This document shows, in pieces, positions 44,882 to 57,627 of a stretch of DNA of 64,000 nt. The stretch is from Skeletonema tropicum (lineage: Eukaryota; Bacillariophyta; Thalassiosirophyceae; Thalassiosirales; Thalassiosiraceae), in NCBI GenBank assembly GCA_037178625.1, contig CM074131.1:186001-250000 (forward strand). Reading direction: 5' to 3'. The notes beneath the pieces were generated by a model. The model was not told the origin of the DNA and ran no database searches. It saw only the letters and a program-made list of their open reading frames with translations. The position numbers were made by a program, and so were the translations under genes. The first letter of the stretch is position 1, and each line of letters begins with the position of its first letter.

Positions 44882-47800
44882 TCAAATCTCCTTCATGCTC
44901 CCAAAGGAGAGTCCACAAGAGCACTTGAGAAGAAGAGGCACCTTCAAGTTGAACAACTCCTCACAGTCACGGCAACAAGATTTCACAGCGACGGCCTGCA
45001 TCTTCTTGATATCTTCTTCATTGAACCTCAATTCCAAAAGAACTTCATCGTGAATTTGGAGCACCATCTTTGGACGTGCATTCGCATTCGTAGCCGTAGC
45101 GAACTCACCACCACAAGAAGTCCCTTCTTGCCATGATTGAAGATTTTCAGATAGACGTATCATAGCAGTCTTCATCAAATCTGCAGCAGAGCCTTGAATA
45201 ACAGTATTGATTGCCTGTCGTTCCGCCTGACTCCGTTTGCCATTGTCTTCCGATCGGATATCATTGAGATACCGACGTCGACCAGCAATCGTCAAGACAT
45301 AGCCATTCCTTCTAGCCGATTGCTTAGTTTCCTCCATCCAAGATTTGACTCTGCGAAAACGGCGAAAGAAATCGTTCATGGTTTGTTGTGCTGCAGATTT
45401 GGAGATGGAGAGTTTCTTTGCTACTTGGTTAGGAGACATGCCGTACAGGAGGGCTACAAGTTTGATGATTGGCACACGATGGAAAGATGTAGGTAGGAAA
45501 TGAGACATGTGAGAAGACAGAAGACTTCTATCACAAAGAAAAGCGTGATGCAGGGATACAAAAACTCACCCAAAGTGACTTGTTTGAATTGCTAAAGAGA
45601 TAAAATAGACGATACGAGGAATGAATATGTAAAAGTTCAGATACGACGGCAGTTATTATCGAGATGAAGTTGATGGATTATGAGCTTACCGCACGTTCCT
45701 CTGAAGTGATCGACTCTGCAGGTTTGTTGCGGATCAGACTCGCCATTTGTTTGTAAATATCTGTATTTGCATCTCCCCTGAAGAGTGAGATGAGCGCTTC
45801 GTCATTGCTGTGCGATGTAATCGTTGCAGGTGGCCACGTTAGTATACAAGGGATGAGGTCATGCATAGTAGTAAACATCAAAAAGTAAGCATACCTCATG
45901 TGAGCTAGAATCCTGACCTCCTTCTGTGAATAGTCGCACGCAAACACACACATTCCTTCCCTTGCCGATGGGACGAATGCATCACGGGGTTTGACGCCAA
46001 ATACTGAAAGCAGTAAAACAAACACTTAGTGAGAACATGAAATTTTGAGGCAAGCATAACACCTATTTCAATCTCACCTGCATCCGAAGGAAGCTGCTGC
46101 AAGTTCGGCTTCCTGCAACTAAGTCTGCCTGTCCTAACTGCTGTCATCATCCACTGTGGGTGAATCCTCGAAGGAGTCTTCTTACTCTTTCCTTCACCGC
46201 GGACGCAAAGGTTTGGCAAGGGCCGAATATATGTCGTCAAGAGCTTGCTAAGGGTTCTAAATTCAAGAATAATATCAATAATTTCAGGAGCAGATCCAGT
46301 CCTAGCAATAGCATCTGCTTTGATAGCCTTCAAAGCTTCCTCCGAGGTGGAACGGTGGGAAGACTTCGTTTTGGACACAAGACCTTGTGGAACATTCAAT
46401 TCCAGCTTGTCAAACAGGTACTGAGACACTTGCTGCGGACTAGATAATAGAAACTCTGAATCCTGCGTGACAGCCCGACTTCGAGCTTCCAATTCATTGA
46501 TACGAACACTGAGCTTGGATTCTACCTTTTTCAATCTCTGCGGATAAAACCCGACGCCACGACATTCCATGCTTGTAAGGATTGACTGCACTGGAGCTTC
46601 AATATTTTCCAATGATCGCAGGAGGTCCTGCCGAATGAGTTGCTCGTTGATTAGGGGGTATAATGAGTGCAACAAAGACAAATCTATGCGAGCCTCCATC
46701 AGCCCCCGGGAGACAATAGGCATACCTTCATACAATTCGGTTGTTGAATCGGGTGCCAAATGGCTAAAGCCATTTTTGAATGTTTCCCATTCCATCTGAT
46801 CATCGCTAACATCAGGTCTCAGCATCCACGACACAAGACGCAAGTCCCAAATAGAACGCAGGTTTGCAGGGCGTTGGAATTGATTTACATTATCGTCTTG
46901 GCTTTGTGTCCCAGTTAGACAAGAAGTGAACTGACTGGAAGACGTCATGTAATCAGTTTGACTAACTTCTTGACTATCTCCGTCAATAGCATTATTCATG
47001 TTGCATTCATCGTGAAATTGATGATAGTAAAAGGGCATCAACGCAGTGGTTGCATTATACGTCACCATTTTTCGTTGATTGTTGCTAATGATTGCCTCGA
47101 AGGCACTGTTTGGAAAAGAATAGGACGTGAGAGTGACAGATGAAAAGATAAAGGAAGTAATGAAGCCATATGATGCGACTTACCTCCATCGATCAGAGAG
47201 ACTGACTTCGCAATCAAAGGGAATTATTGGCCACGACTTCATCCTTGAATATCCAGCTTCTATCTCTACATCAACATCCAAACACTTCTCCGTCGGCCCC
47301 AATGGGAGCAAGTAGCACTCCTTCTCTCCTTCTCTCCCCCCTTCAGCAGAAGGAGCACCACCATTCTCCCCTCCGCCCCCCACTTCATCCCTCTTATTCA
47401 AAACAAACATTGCCCCCAACAGGGGAGCACCACCTCTTTTGGCACGAATTTGATCCTCACAGGTACAATTCCACGCAGTACAAGTTGGTCCCTTATCAGT
47501 ACAATATCGTTTATTCGATGGTACAAATGGCGTGGTGCATTCCAATATTATGGTCGCTGCAGTGTCACTATTGAGAGAGAACTTCTTGCTCCTCTTTCGG
47601 CGTTTGTTGTTGTTGTTGTTCTTGTTGGACGTGGAAGAAGAATCAGTTACATACTGACGATAGTGACACAGGGGGTCCAAAAATATCATAGTCCATGCAA
47701 CATGGGACTCTTGGCCTACTCGAGATAAAAAGTGTTGAAGACCTTCCATGCACTGAGCTGCGTTCATTATGTCATCGGTCATTCCTTCAAAGTCTTGTTC

Positions 47801-49309
47801 GGTGAGTTTTGGCTTTGTTGTCGAGGAGTTGGATGACAGAGTGCTGCTGGCCGTATTGTTGTTGTTGTTGTTGTCATTCACTCGGTCTGTTGGAACGGTC
47901 AATTCACATGAAGAATCGATGTATGAACGCTTCTTCTTGGTCTTCTTTGCCTTTTTCTTCTTTGCACTACCATTTTCATCATCAACATTATCATCATTTC
48001 CTGCAGTGTCATTTTCATCTGAACCCATCTTGCGTTGAAAAATGGAATCAATACGTTGTTCACTCTTCTCCCCATCACCACCTTTGCCCATACTCTTGTC
48101 CTTGCTCTTTTTCTTTGCCTTCTTTTTTTTATTAGTCCTCTTCTTCTCATTCCGCTCTTCATTGACAGTACTACTCTCCCTCAAAGAAGACTGCCCATTA
48201 TTTAGAGTACTATCCATTAATGGTCTACCGCCATAATTTTCCCATGATGAAGCCTTCCCTCCTCCTCCCAACAACAATGACGTGTCATTACTCCTCCTCT
48301 GATTATTATTATTATCACGTCGTAACGAAGTGGCAAGAAGTTGACCCGTAGCAGGATCTTGACGTAGTGTCGCTTGAATGGATGGCAATTTATCCTGCTT
48401 GCTGTTTTGGAACTGTAAATTGTAATTGTTATGAGATGCTGAAGCTGCTGCTGCTGAATGATTATTGGAATGGTGGTGGTCATTGGTGGTACTAGATTGA
48501 CTACTCGAGACGAATAGATTGCGCGGCTGAATTTGAATATTGTGATTGCCATCAGACGATGGTTCATTCAACAATGTCAATCGATGATTGCGATTATCGA
48601 GACCAAATCCATTCATTGTAGCATTGCTGTTCACATGATTCTCATTATTACAACACTCATTATTTATTGACATTTGATTCGCTTCTTCTTGACTTGCAGC
48701 AGCCGCATCGACGACGAGCGGACTAAAGAAATCTTCGTATTGTTGGAGGGCCATTACCTTGCGAGGATGAAAGAATTGTGCCGTTTTGGAAAATAATGAA
48801 GTCTTGGCAATTTTTCTACCACCACCGCCACTGCCGCTGATAGTATCCGAGCTGACATGATGATGATGATGACTACTACTGCCGCCGCTGTGATTGAAGT
48901 AGTAGTTGGTCTGATACAACGAGGAGTTTAGCGCGGCAAAGGACGACGAAGACGACGAAGCGACGGATGGAAATACCGCTGCGCCGAGTTGATGCTCCAC
49001 ACGATGCTGAAAGGCGTCAAAATGATTATTCATTCTGCCCTGATGATGCATCATCATTGCTGTCGATGAATTATCATCATTGCCATTGTTAGTATTATTG
49101 TCGTCGTCCATGTTGTTGGCTTGCCAGTGGACATCGAGATAATCTTGAAGAGAAATGATTTGGTCATCATCATCATCATCATTGCGCTTATTAGTTTGTC
49201 GGCCGTTGCGGCGGCTCCGCTCTACTACTACTTCATCATCATCATCGACGCCGTTTCTTCTTGGAGCGCTGTAGCGTGGAGCGGTCGTGGATGGTTCAAA
49301 CCACGGCAT
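44882..49309 (-). CDS. Family-A DNA polymerase, Pol theta/Pol nu type without visible helicase
   Basis: Six exons (49309-47184, 47105-46078, 46003-45895, 45807-45690, 45591-45570, 45453-44882) join in frame to exactly 1,324 residues. Residues 1-500 are Asn/His/Ser/Lys-rich low complexity. A degenerate exonuclease-like region follows (about 520-850, including WDLRLVSWMLRPD). The polymerase domain has the thumb/palm sequence TGRLSCRKPNLQQLPS, motif A CDYSQKEVRILAHM, motif B RAQFKQVTLALLYG, AINTVIQGSAADLMK and motif C QIHDEVLLE. The catalytic acids and the O-helix Arg, Lys and Tyr are all present. Such enzymes act in nuclear repair and lesion bypass or end joining; an organellar role is possible as the N-terminus does not decide. 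Odd points are the 22-base exon carrying the O-helix Lys, and Leu where Pol I has Phe762 and Pol theta has Tyr. No helicase motifs lie upstream within the window. Confidence 0.88.
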
Positions 49310-50158
49310 ATCACTGTTGATGGTTTAGATAATAATATGTAATTATTAGGTGGTGATCTCAGCGCAGCCTGACTCTGACTACACCAACAAGCAAGAAGGC
49401 AACAGCGGACAGCGGTGCAGCTATGGGTGGTGACGCTAGTTAAATCTACTAACAAACGAATTTTGGAAAATCGCCTTGATACTTCTCAGACAGCTTCAGT
49501 ATACCCCTAGGACCAATGAACTGCAAAGGGAGCCGTTTTTGCTCAAATAGTTATGTAGTTATCGTGATATTCAGTTTGTTAGTGACTCCCTAGTTAAATG
49601 CCCCTCTTGTGCTTATAATGGTCTCTGTAGTGATCAAATCATCGAATCACCTTCTGATCTTTGGAAGACATCACCAAAACCACCATGTTCGACGGCACCA
49701 TGCACCATGTTACGGATGTCGTCGGAGGCCGAACGATGGCTCCATGTACAGCTTATTGTCTATATATTCAATGTCTACAGTCATTATTTGGCTCGAAATA
49801 GGTCTACGTGGTCGTAATGCAATTTGAAATGTGGGCATGGAAAATTGCCATCTTTCGGCTATCTTACCCATCATGGTCAATATCACAACATTACGAACGT
49901 TCTAATGCAGTGAATACATCCGCTGGAGTTATATAAAGATTGGGTGGGTCGGTTTTGCATCGTGGTCCAATTTGCTAATCAACAGTACAGTCCATTCTTT
50001 GGTATATGAACTCACACACCATCACCTCTACGCCGTACCGATGAACAAACAACTATTGTGGGGTGCAGGTGACTTTTATGCAGAATATTTACAATATTTA
50101 CATTCTCTTTCAAGAGATCATCCCATCGTCATCGCCATCGCCATCGCCATCGTCATCA
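49310..50158. other. Intergenic region upstream of the polymerase gene
   Basis: No coding signal was found. It includes a (catcgc)-type microsatellite at 50124-50160 next to the 3' end of the following minus-strand ORF. Confidence 0.6.
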
Positions 50159-52290
50159 TCACTTTGGGGGGATGTAACTGGTTACAAAAGTGGTCGTCAA
50201 ATCCTTCTTATCTGCCAATTGATATCTAGCATGTCCAGCGATCTCAGTGCCAAATGATTCAATTATTGCCCGCATAGGTGCATGCTTCTGAAAATCCTTC
50301 TCTTCAACAACACTTAAGTAAATAGAGTCTTCCACTTTAGTGAACTCAGCCAAAATATCCATCTTGGTTGCTTTCGCCTTCTTCAACTGGTCTGCCCGAC
50401 GCTTGGTGCTGAGGGTGTTTGGAGTCTTTCCATCTGCAATATTTCGGACAAGTTTAATGAATTGACCGAGATTATTCTCTTCAGTGCAAGTTTCAGTTGC
50501 TGTCCGCAGCACAAAAGTCTTGGTCATACCACTCACTGCACGGTTGTAAAAGCGCGGAAGGACTTTTTCGAGTTCTTCAAAGAAACAATTCGATGGGACA
50601 TCTTTCCAATAACTCTTCTTCAGGACTTTATCGAGTCGTTTTGCACGCTCAATTGCATCTTTTGACTTCCATGCCAAATCATTGGCTGTCACTAGTGTTG
50701 TAGCTGCTTCTTCTTGATCTTCCAATGAGGTCTGACTGTAAGTGGTAGACTGTCTCTTCTTTGCTGCAACTGCTTCTGCATGGGCTACTTTCTTTTCGTC
50801 AAGTTGCTTCTTACCGACGTTTGTTCCACGCTTCACGATGCTTCTAATGCTATACGCTTCTTGGAAGGATACCGTGGTGCGTGCTTTAATACTTGCAGCA
50901 GTATATCTCTGCGATGCTTCAAGCAATTGGTCACCCATCATCTTTTGGGTGGGCTTGACATTGACAAAAAATGAAACAAACAAATCGTTTAGGCACTTGA
51001 AGCCAAGTCTTGGATTGGTGAAGTAAATGTGGCGAAACATGAAGGCAATCTCGGGCTTGAGCTGGCCTTGTTTGTCTCTCATCTTCCGTGGAAAGGTCTC
51101 TCCATCTGAGTAGCGACGAGCATCATGTAGCCATTCCAGAATGAGTTTGTCAGGTGAGATTTGAAATAGCTGCTCCTTGTTTATTACTTCTTCTTTGATC
51201 TGCTTGAAGTTGGTGAGTAGACGGCTAAGCTTTCTCTTTGGGAGTGCAGCAATGCGATCAAATTCATTTGGAGACACGAGGTCTGGACAAGCAAGAGCAA
51301 AGAGCGTCGTGTTGAGGTCGACGATTGTCCCGTCGCCATGGGCACATTTAAAAGCAGCCTCGAGAATGCCGACGCGTCTATAACCTGCTATTCTATCATC
51401 ACCACATCTAGCCAACAACTTCTTTAGTGCCCTTTTGGCCGCTTGATGCGTCATATCTTCATCGTCATCGTCTTCATCGCCTAAAATGGCATCAAGACTG
51501 CCATCGCTCTCTGATACTTCGTCGGGAGAATTTGATCGTCGGGTGTCTCCATCGCGTTGGTGTAGAACTCTTTGGCTCGGGATGCCATCAATATCCATAT
51601 CTTGGCTATCATTACTTATTCTAGTGCTTCGACGTGGGAGAGGATTATCTGTGGTTTCCAGTAAATTCAATGCCACAAGAATTTCACGTATATGCCATTT
51701 GACTCTCTCTAAGTCAGATGTGCGTAGACGTTCTTGTTTGACTCCAAAGTAGTCAGCAAAGAAGTATGCAATTACTGGTAAGTCCTCCTTGGTGTATTCG
51801 TCTCCTTCTCTATCCCCGTTCATCCATTGTCGCCATAGCTTTCTGCGTCTCTCACCGATCGGCTTGTAGTCTTCATTACACAAAAGCTCCTTGTGATCAC
51901 CTACAACGTATCGTGCAATGTCAATCTCAGTCTTTAACGATGTTGACCGACAACTCGCCGACGTACCAATGAAGTAGTATCTGGCAAACCTGCACAAAGA
52001 CAAGACTTCTCCGTCTACTTTTGGAATGGTGTTGCACCTGTTTTCTTGGTAGTGAAGATTTAGAACGTTACCAGTCTAAAACTAATCTGTCCCGTTGGAC
52101 GAGTCTGTCCCGTTGAGATGAGATGAATTTTCGGACTGTCCGTTCCGAGCGCCTTGTCGGTCGATTTGAGCGTAGTAAAGCCAGGGGGAGTTAGCTAGGC
52201 CAATGTATGGAAGGTTATGACGATCGGCCGCCACCAACGCATCGACCGAGGCGCTATCGGAGGCGGTGTTGCTGATGAAGTCGAATGTGC
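50159..52290 (-). CDS. Large hypothetical protein with two in-frame TAG codons
   Basis: The main open frame ends at 50159 and extends upstream past 52003 to a TAG at 52078-52076. One codon further lies a second TAG (52084-52082), and the same frame then stays open, with protein-like sequence (RHNLPYIGLANSPWLYYAQI), to a good acceptor (ttcacag) near 52290. Without the stops it would be about 710 residues. Visible features are KPIGERRRKLWRQWMNG, an acidic DDDDED block, a Lys/Ala-rich coiled segment and a basic C-terminal third. I do not recognise the family. The coding start is uncertain: the acceptor-like ttttag lies exactly at the second-read TAG, so an exon may begin near 52075. Either the gene is spliced differently, or it is decaying by C-to-T changes of CAG, or it is element-derived. 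Confidence 0.5.
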
Positions 52291-52537
52291 TGTGAATTGA
52301 TGAGTGAATTTATTTTTCATCTCATCTTTTTAGTTTCAGTCACGCCGACGACCGTCATTTTCCGACCGCATTACGAGAATTTCACTCTCCTCCCCTCATG
52401 AAGACGACAATGAGCACATGAGCAGCACTACAGCATTATTAATATTATAATCGTCAATGAGTTAGGCGCTTTAGTGTCCACTGTTCATCCATTATTACAC
52501 TGCATTTCCACTCCCGTACTTCCACTCTCCTTCAGCA

Positions 52538-53341
52538 ATGCCCACCAAATCTAGGGTAAGTCGCCACAGCGCACAAAAGAGAAATGACGCTGATGATAAT
52601 AATGACGATGAAATAAATCGTCCACGAGTGCGTCAGCGGAATAATCAACTGCGTCAACCCCTCTTCCAAGGGGTGGCGGCGGCGGCGGCATCGATCCTCC
52701 ACCTGCTCCTCAAATCTCCCGGAACAGGAAGCACAGCGCAAACGAATTGTTGATGAGATTGCGGAGAGACTTCTTCAACTCAAAGAAATATGGCACTCAA
52801 GCAGGCACGAGCGGAGCGTCGTCGAGAAAGTGAACAAGCAGCTGGATCATTGGAACACATCAAGGGGAGACTCACTGCCGGCAGATTGTTCTCAAGTGGC
52901 ACTGTTGCACTTGATAGTGAGGTACTTGCACTGGTAGAACGATCTGCGCAGATGAAGGTCGATAAATTGTACGAGAGACTCTGGAAGAAGGCGGTAGCAT
53001 TCGATGCGGTCAACGACGAATACAGACAGCTCTTGCGATTGCGATCTGGCAAGGCCGAAAATCAGCCTACAACTGCGACAACTTGAAGGCGTTTGTCAAA
53101 GCGAGGCGGTTGAAGGAACGAAATCCGTCCCAACCAAGAAAGATGATGATTTGATTCAAATGAACACCGTCTTGCTACCTGCGAACCAGTTGATTTGAAG
53201 GGTCACCTAAAGCCTCATATTAAGTGCACTGAAGAGCAAATCGAAGATTTCTTGACACGATACAACGCTGATATCGATGACGAGAGTGGAGATGATGATG
53301 AAGAAGAATGCGATGAGATCGGGCAGAGAGAAGAAGTTTGA
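52538..53341 (+). pseudogene. Broken or intricately spliced unknown gene
   Basis: Protein-like sequence occurs in all three forward frames in succession: a basic N-terminus from ATG 52538; EAQRKRIVDEIAERLLQLKE near 52725-52785; a 98-codon coiled segment from 52790 (including DKLYERLWKKAVAFDAVNDE); then VDLKGHLKPHIKCTEEQIED and an acidic end stopping at 53341. A perfect splice donor (gtaagt) follows the sixth codon, and cccggaacag near 52730 could be its acceptor, but later frame changes have no obvious introns. No family was recognised; it may be a decayed gene. Confidence 0.35.
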
Positions 53342-53970
53342 GTTGTCTTCTTAGTAGCTCACAAACGAGGAACTAATTAGTTAAACACCAAACTTGATCT
53401 TCTCATATCTAATTGCGTCTGCTCTCGTAAAGCTCCACTCTATCCGGTTCCTCCCCCCCCTCACTGATTCCATAATCATAATCTCGAAAGACTGTATGTC
53501 TTCGATAACATATAAACATACGTAGCAATTCTCAATGATGTTGACAGTCCCCCCTTCGTCCTGCATTGATTAAATAATAAGTCAATATTATCTTTCATCT
53601 CTCCTTTCTAGAGAGGAAGCGCAAGCATTCATTTTCAGAAGATGATACGTCTTCCATGCACACCAAACCATTCGACCGAAGCAGCAAAGTAACTTTATGC
53701 ATCCCACAACTAATAATGGCGTCTTTACCGAAGGAATCATGTCTGCAAAATGATGCCATCATACACTAACGAAAGAAATCCCCTCCGACACAATCAAAGG
53801 ACACCCAAATAATTTCCAACATTTACATCTCTAAAGAATGAACATCCAGATATTTGACAAAAGCTGAGTTCATCACCACTCTCGAACTCAATAATAAACT
53901 ATTCCGACTGGGGGAGGGACCATGAGACAATCACCAAGTGCCCCACATGTTGATTTTGGAGACATGGCCG
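53342..53970. other. Left flank of the copia element
   Basis: No gene was found. The target-site word acgct at 53971-53975 ends it. Confidence 0.6.
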
Positions 53971-53975
53971 ACGCT

Positions 53976-54370
53976 TGTGATGGATAGCCGTCTTAGATGG
54001 CAATCCCCAATTGTATGGAAAAGAACTTTAGTTTAGTTTAGGTAGTTCCACGTCAAGGAATACCGCTTGTGAATGATATTAGGATGTCAGAATCAGTCAT
54101 CTGACACATCTAATCTTAGGATTGACATCCGGGTCTTCCCAGATGTCAAGGCTCTCGTGAAGCTTTGCGACGGCAGAGCATCCTCATGATGAGCAAGTAG
54201 TTTTTAATAAAAATAATCCATCAAGTAAAACAGAAGTCTACAGTCCAATCGAATTGATTCAACGCCCTACATCTCCTTTTATCTATTGGTGTTTGAGTTC
54301 TACAACCACTCAGACACTTCCATCGACGGTTACGCTAACGTCTCCCTCATCAACTAAGTGAACTATTACA
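53976..54370 (+). repeat. 5' LTR of the copia element
   Basis: 395 bp, TG...CA ends, paired with 62422-62817. The perfect palindrome ggtcatgacc follows at once (54371-54380), at the expected primer-binding position. Confidence 0.95.
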
Positions 54371-54707
54371 GGTCATGACCCAACGTTTCTCTGCGTAGCG
54401 GTCTTTCCTCGTTTTAAAGTTCTTTGTTGCCTCAACGGCAACACCCTCCATCGACTTCTCTCCGTTGTTTGGTCGGCTTGATCACCCGCCTCCTTCGTTG
54501 GTAGTCACCCTAAGTTTTCACCCAGTTAAGTTTTGAACATTCCTCCGAAGTTTGCGTGCTTGCTACACCTCGTTCGGAGTACATTGGCCCCTGAAGTATT
54601 CATCATCGTCCAGTTCAGTTGTGCCGGCTAGATTCCATTGCGTCAAAAGCCACCCGCTAGATTCCTTTGTGTCAAAAGCATATAGATTCGCCTCTGCACC
54701 GTTAACA

Positions 54708-57312
54708 ATGCAGTCGCCTTTTATGACTCCCATAGACCCTCCGTTGGCGCCAACTATCGTGAGTGATGTCTCAAGTGTGGAGTCCGTAACTCCTCGACGT
54801 GAGGAGACCACCGCCCCTCCTCGTACTCAAGTGCCCTTGTCTGTTCAGGCTTCTCGAGATTGGAACGGTGATCTGTTGTGGCTTCGAGATGGTAATCCTC
54901 CCGGAAGCTCTGCTGGCAGTATTGCTGGCCCTACTGGCGAAGACGCCAGTACCCCCTCGTGGCTCAATGAAGCCCCTGCTGGTGTTGTTGCCAGCAGCCC
55001 GTCTAGCCTAGTGGCTAGACATCTCGGAGACCTCAGAGACATTCTGTCCCCTGTTGCCTCCGGTAGTCACTCGACCTCTGCTGCGCCCACTACTTTCGAT
55101 GATGGTGCGGCTGCGGCGGGTCTTGCTGCTCTACTCAACAAGGTCGAGTTGGAAATCAATAATACTCCGATGACTAAAGATGCGCGTGATAAGGCCGTGG
55201 TTAAGATTGCTGATCTCAGGCTCTCATTGTTGGATGGCTCTGCCTCTGGTGTTTCTGAAGTTTCCCCGGCTGCTGCTGTGGATGGTTCCCCTGTGTCTGG
55301 AGGAGGAGATGGTGTTTCTGTGTCTGGCGGAGGAAATGGTACCTCTGTGGCTGTTCCTGTGGCAAGTAGCTACAATGATGTGGTTCAGCCGTGTTCCTAT
55401 CCTTCGGTCATACACTATGATCCCACGACTTATGTGCCTCCAGTCTTACCTTCAGGACCTGTTGCTGTGCCTGTTACATCGAGCTCTACCTCTGCGGGTT
55501 TTGTTGGTACTTGCCTACCGGTATCTACTGCTGGACATACTATCCCGTCTGGTTCTGTACCCGTTGGCCCTTCTGCTGCTTCGCACAGTGATACAAATGT
55601 AACTGCTGCGCCAGCTCCGGTTCCAGTCCCAGTGAACCCTCCAGAAGGAGAAAGAAGTGCTATATTTTATGATACCCCTGTGAGGAGTGCTCCCGGTCCA
55701 AGTGCCACTGACGTCGAGGTTGTCATATCTAAAGAAGAACGTCTCAAGCTTGATGTCACGAACTACGACCAACTGAAGATTCTGGAGAAAATCCGTGGTG
55801 GGTTGGACGACAAGTTCGGTGTTAGCAGTAAGGATTCGCTCTTGTCCGACAAGTCAGAAGCTGGTGACAACGTTAAGAATGTTCACGTGCAGGTGTCTGC
55901 CACCAAATACTTCGACCTGATCGCCCAAACCTTCACGCACTTCACTAAGTACGATATGCTAGAGATTCTGGACATCAGCCCCTCCAAATCAAGCGACCCA
56001 GATCTGTCCAAACCAATTAGTGAGATTCTGGACCTACAGAAATCGCAAAATCTTCTGTGGGAGTGGCAATGGCTTCGGTTTGAGGATGTGTGTGTTATGC
56101 AAGCACTTATTAACACCTCAGTCTTCGTCTGTGCTGCTGACAATCAGAGCAGTAACTTGATGTATCGGTTTCTCTACAATTCCTGTACCAGCTCGCTTAA
56201 GCAACTCATCGACAAGGAATTCAAAGAGCTGCCCGTTTCCAAGAAAGGTGGTCTTACTTATTTGTGGCTTCTCCTGCACACCGTACTTCGGCAAACCCCT
56301 GGAGTTTCTACGTCCCTTGTTCAGTTCATCAAGTTGTGGTCTACTAAAGGCCCTGCTCTGGTAAATGGAAATCTCTTTATCGGTGGTAAACAGTTGAAGA
56401 ATGCACTTAGTCTTCTTTATGGCGCAGGCAGGCTTGAGCAGGACACCCCAAATAACTTATGGAAAGGAGCCAGCTTGAGCAGGAATAATTTCCTTAAGTA
56501 GCAAAATCGCTGACAAGAACTGCGTTGAAGCTGATGAAGCTCGCCTTAGTTTGAAAATTTACGCTGCTCTTAATCAGTCTCAGCAGTCCATCTACGACAA
56601 ATCTGTTGCTATCGTGGACACAATTATGGATGCTTATGCCGATCAGACAGCAGGTGGAAAGCGGTTTGCTGATGTCCCTGCTACTCAGGACAATCGTTTC
56701 AATAATTTGTCCGGTAGAAGGAGCGGTGTACCTAGGAGTGGTGTACCTGGTGGTGGTGGACCTCCCCGCGGTGGTAGAAATAGGCGTTCAAGGCCTTGCT
56801 ATAATTGTGAGCAGCCTGGTTGTTCGGTAAAGAAATGCAAGAAGACGCTCAATCAGGAACGTATCGATCGTAATATCGAGCTGGCGAAGAGGGGTGAATT
56901 TGGGGTCGAGATCCCCGAACGTGCCGCTGCTACTCAGCCCCAACAGAAGATGGTCGACGGTTTTTGCATGGCCTATTGTAAGCATTGTCAGTGCTACGTC
57001 AAGGATCACTCAACAAAGTACCACGACAAATGGAGCGCTGACAAGTCCGGATTCAATATGTTTGATGTGAACCCTGGTCATCCTTTGGTGGTCAGGAACA
57101 AGGAACACTTTGCTGCCCTTGTTGCCTCCCGGCGTTCTGGTAGTGATAGCGTGTCCGCTCTTACTGTCCCTTCTGGTGACGACGGTGGACAAGCTCAACG
57201 TATGGCAAACTTGAACTCCATCCTCTCTGAACTTGAGAAGAGGGTTTCGGATGAACACTCAGTGAATCTCGTCAATGCTGCACGTGCCAATGCTGCGCAG
57301 GGTTTTCGGTAG
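54708..57312 (+). CDS. copia gag (frameshifted)
   Basis: The first ATG in frame is 54708 (MQSPFMTPIDPP). The N-terminal half is Ser/Pro/Val-rich low complexity; a structured capsid-like part begins near 55720 (SKEERLKLDVTNYDQLKIL). A one-base shift near 56440-56500 ends the first frame at 56501; the next frame continues (EADEARLSLKIYAALNQ) to 57312. It carries a Gly/Arg-rich stretch and one zinc knuckle, CYNCEQPGCSVKKC, in which the usual His is Cys. A second Cys/His cluster (YCKHCQCYVKDHSTKYHD) follows. Gag would package the element RNA in cytoplasmic particles. Confidence 0.85.
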
Positions 57313-57627
57313 GGTGGATTGTTTTGCTAGGTCTTTCCACTATCTTCCCTTTTAACCCTGGCGCCCGTAGCTTCTTGCTACACATCGTTCAGTTGATGAT
57401 CTACCGTCTGATTCTCTTTGCCAACGCTCCATGTCTTCCTGATTTCGTGTTGGGCCTTCTCATCATGGTCTTGTTTCAGTTGATCGTGTCTGGTACTCAA
57501 GGTTCAACTTCAACTTCATCTGGTACTACTCGCAAGAAAAGGCCTCGTTCTCATCGGTCTAGGTTCAAGCGTTTTCATCGGCGTGCCTTGCCTTACCATT
57601 TAGTCCTACGTTGCCGACGTCGCCTAG

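Noticed and set aside
44497..44928. 143-codon plus-strand ORF overlapping the polymerase 3' end
   Set aside because: The second half is antisense to the polymerase gene; only the first about 70 codons look protein-like and no family or splice support is visible.
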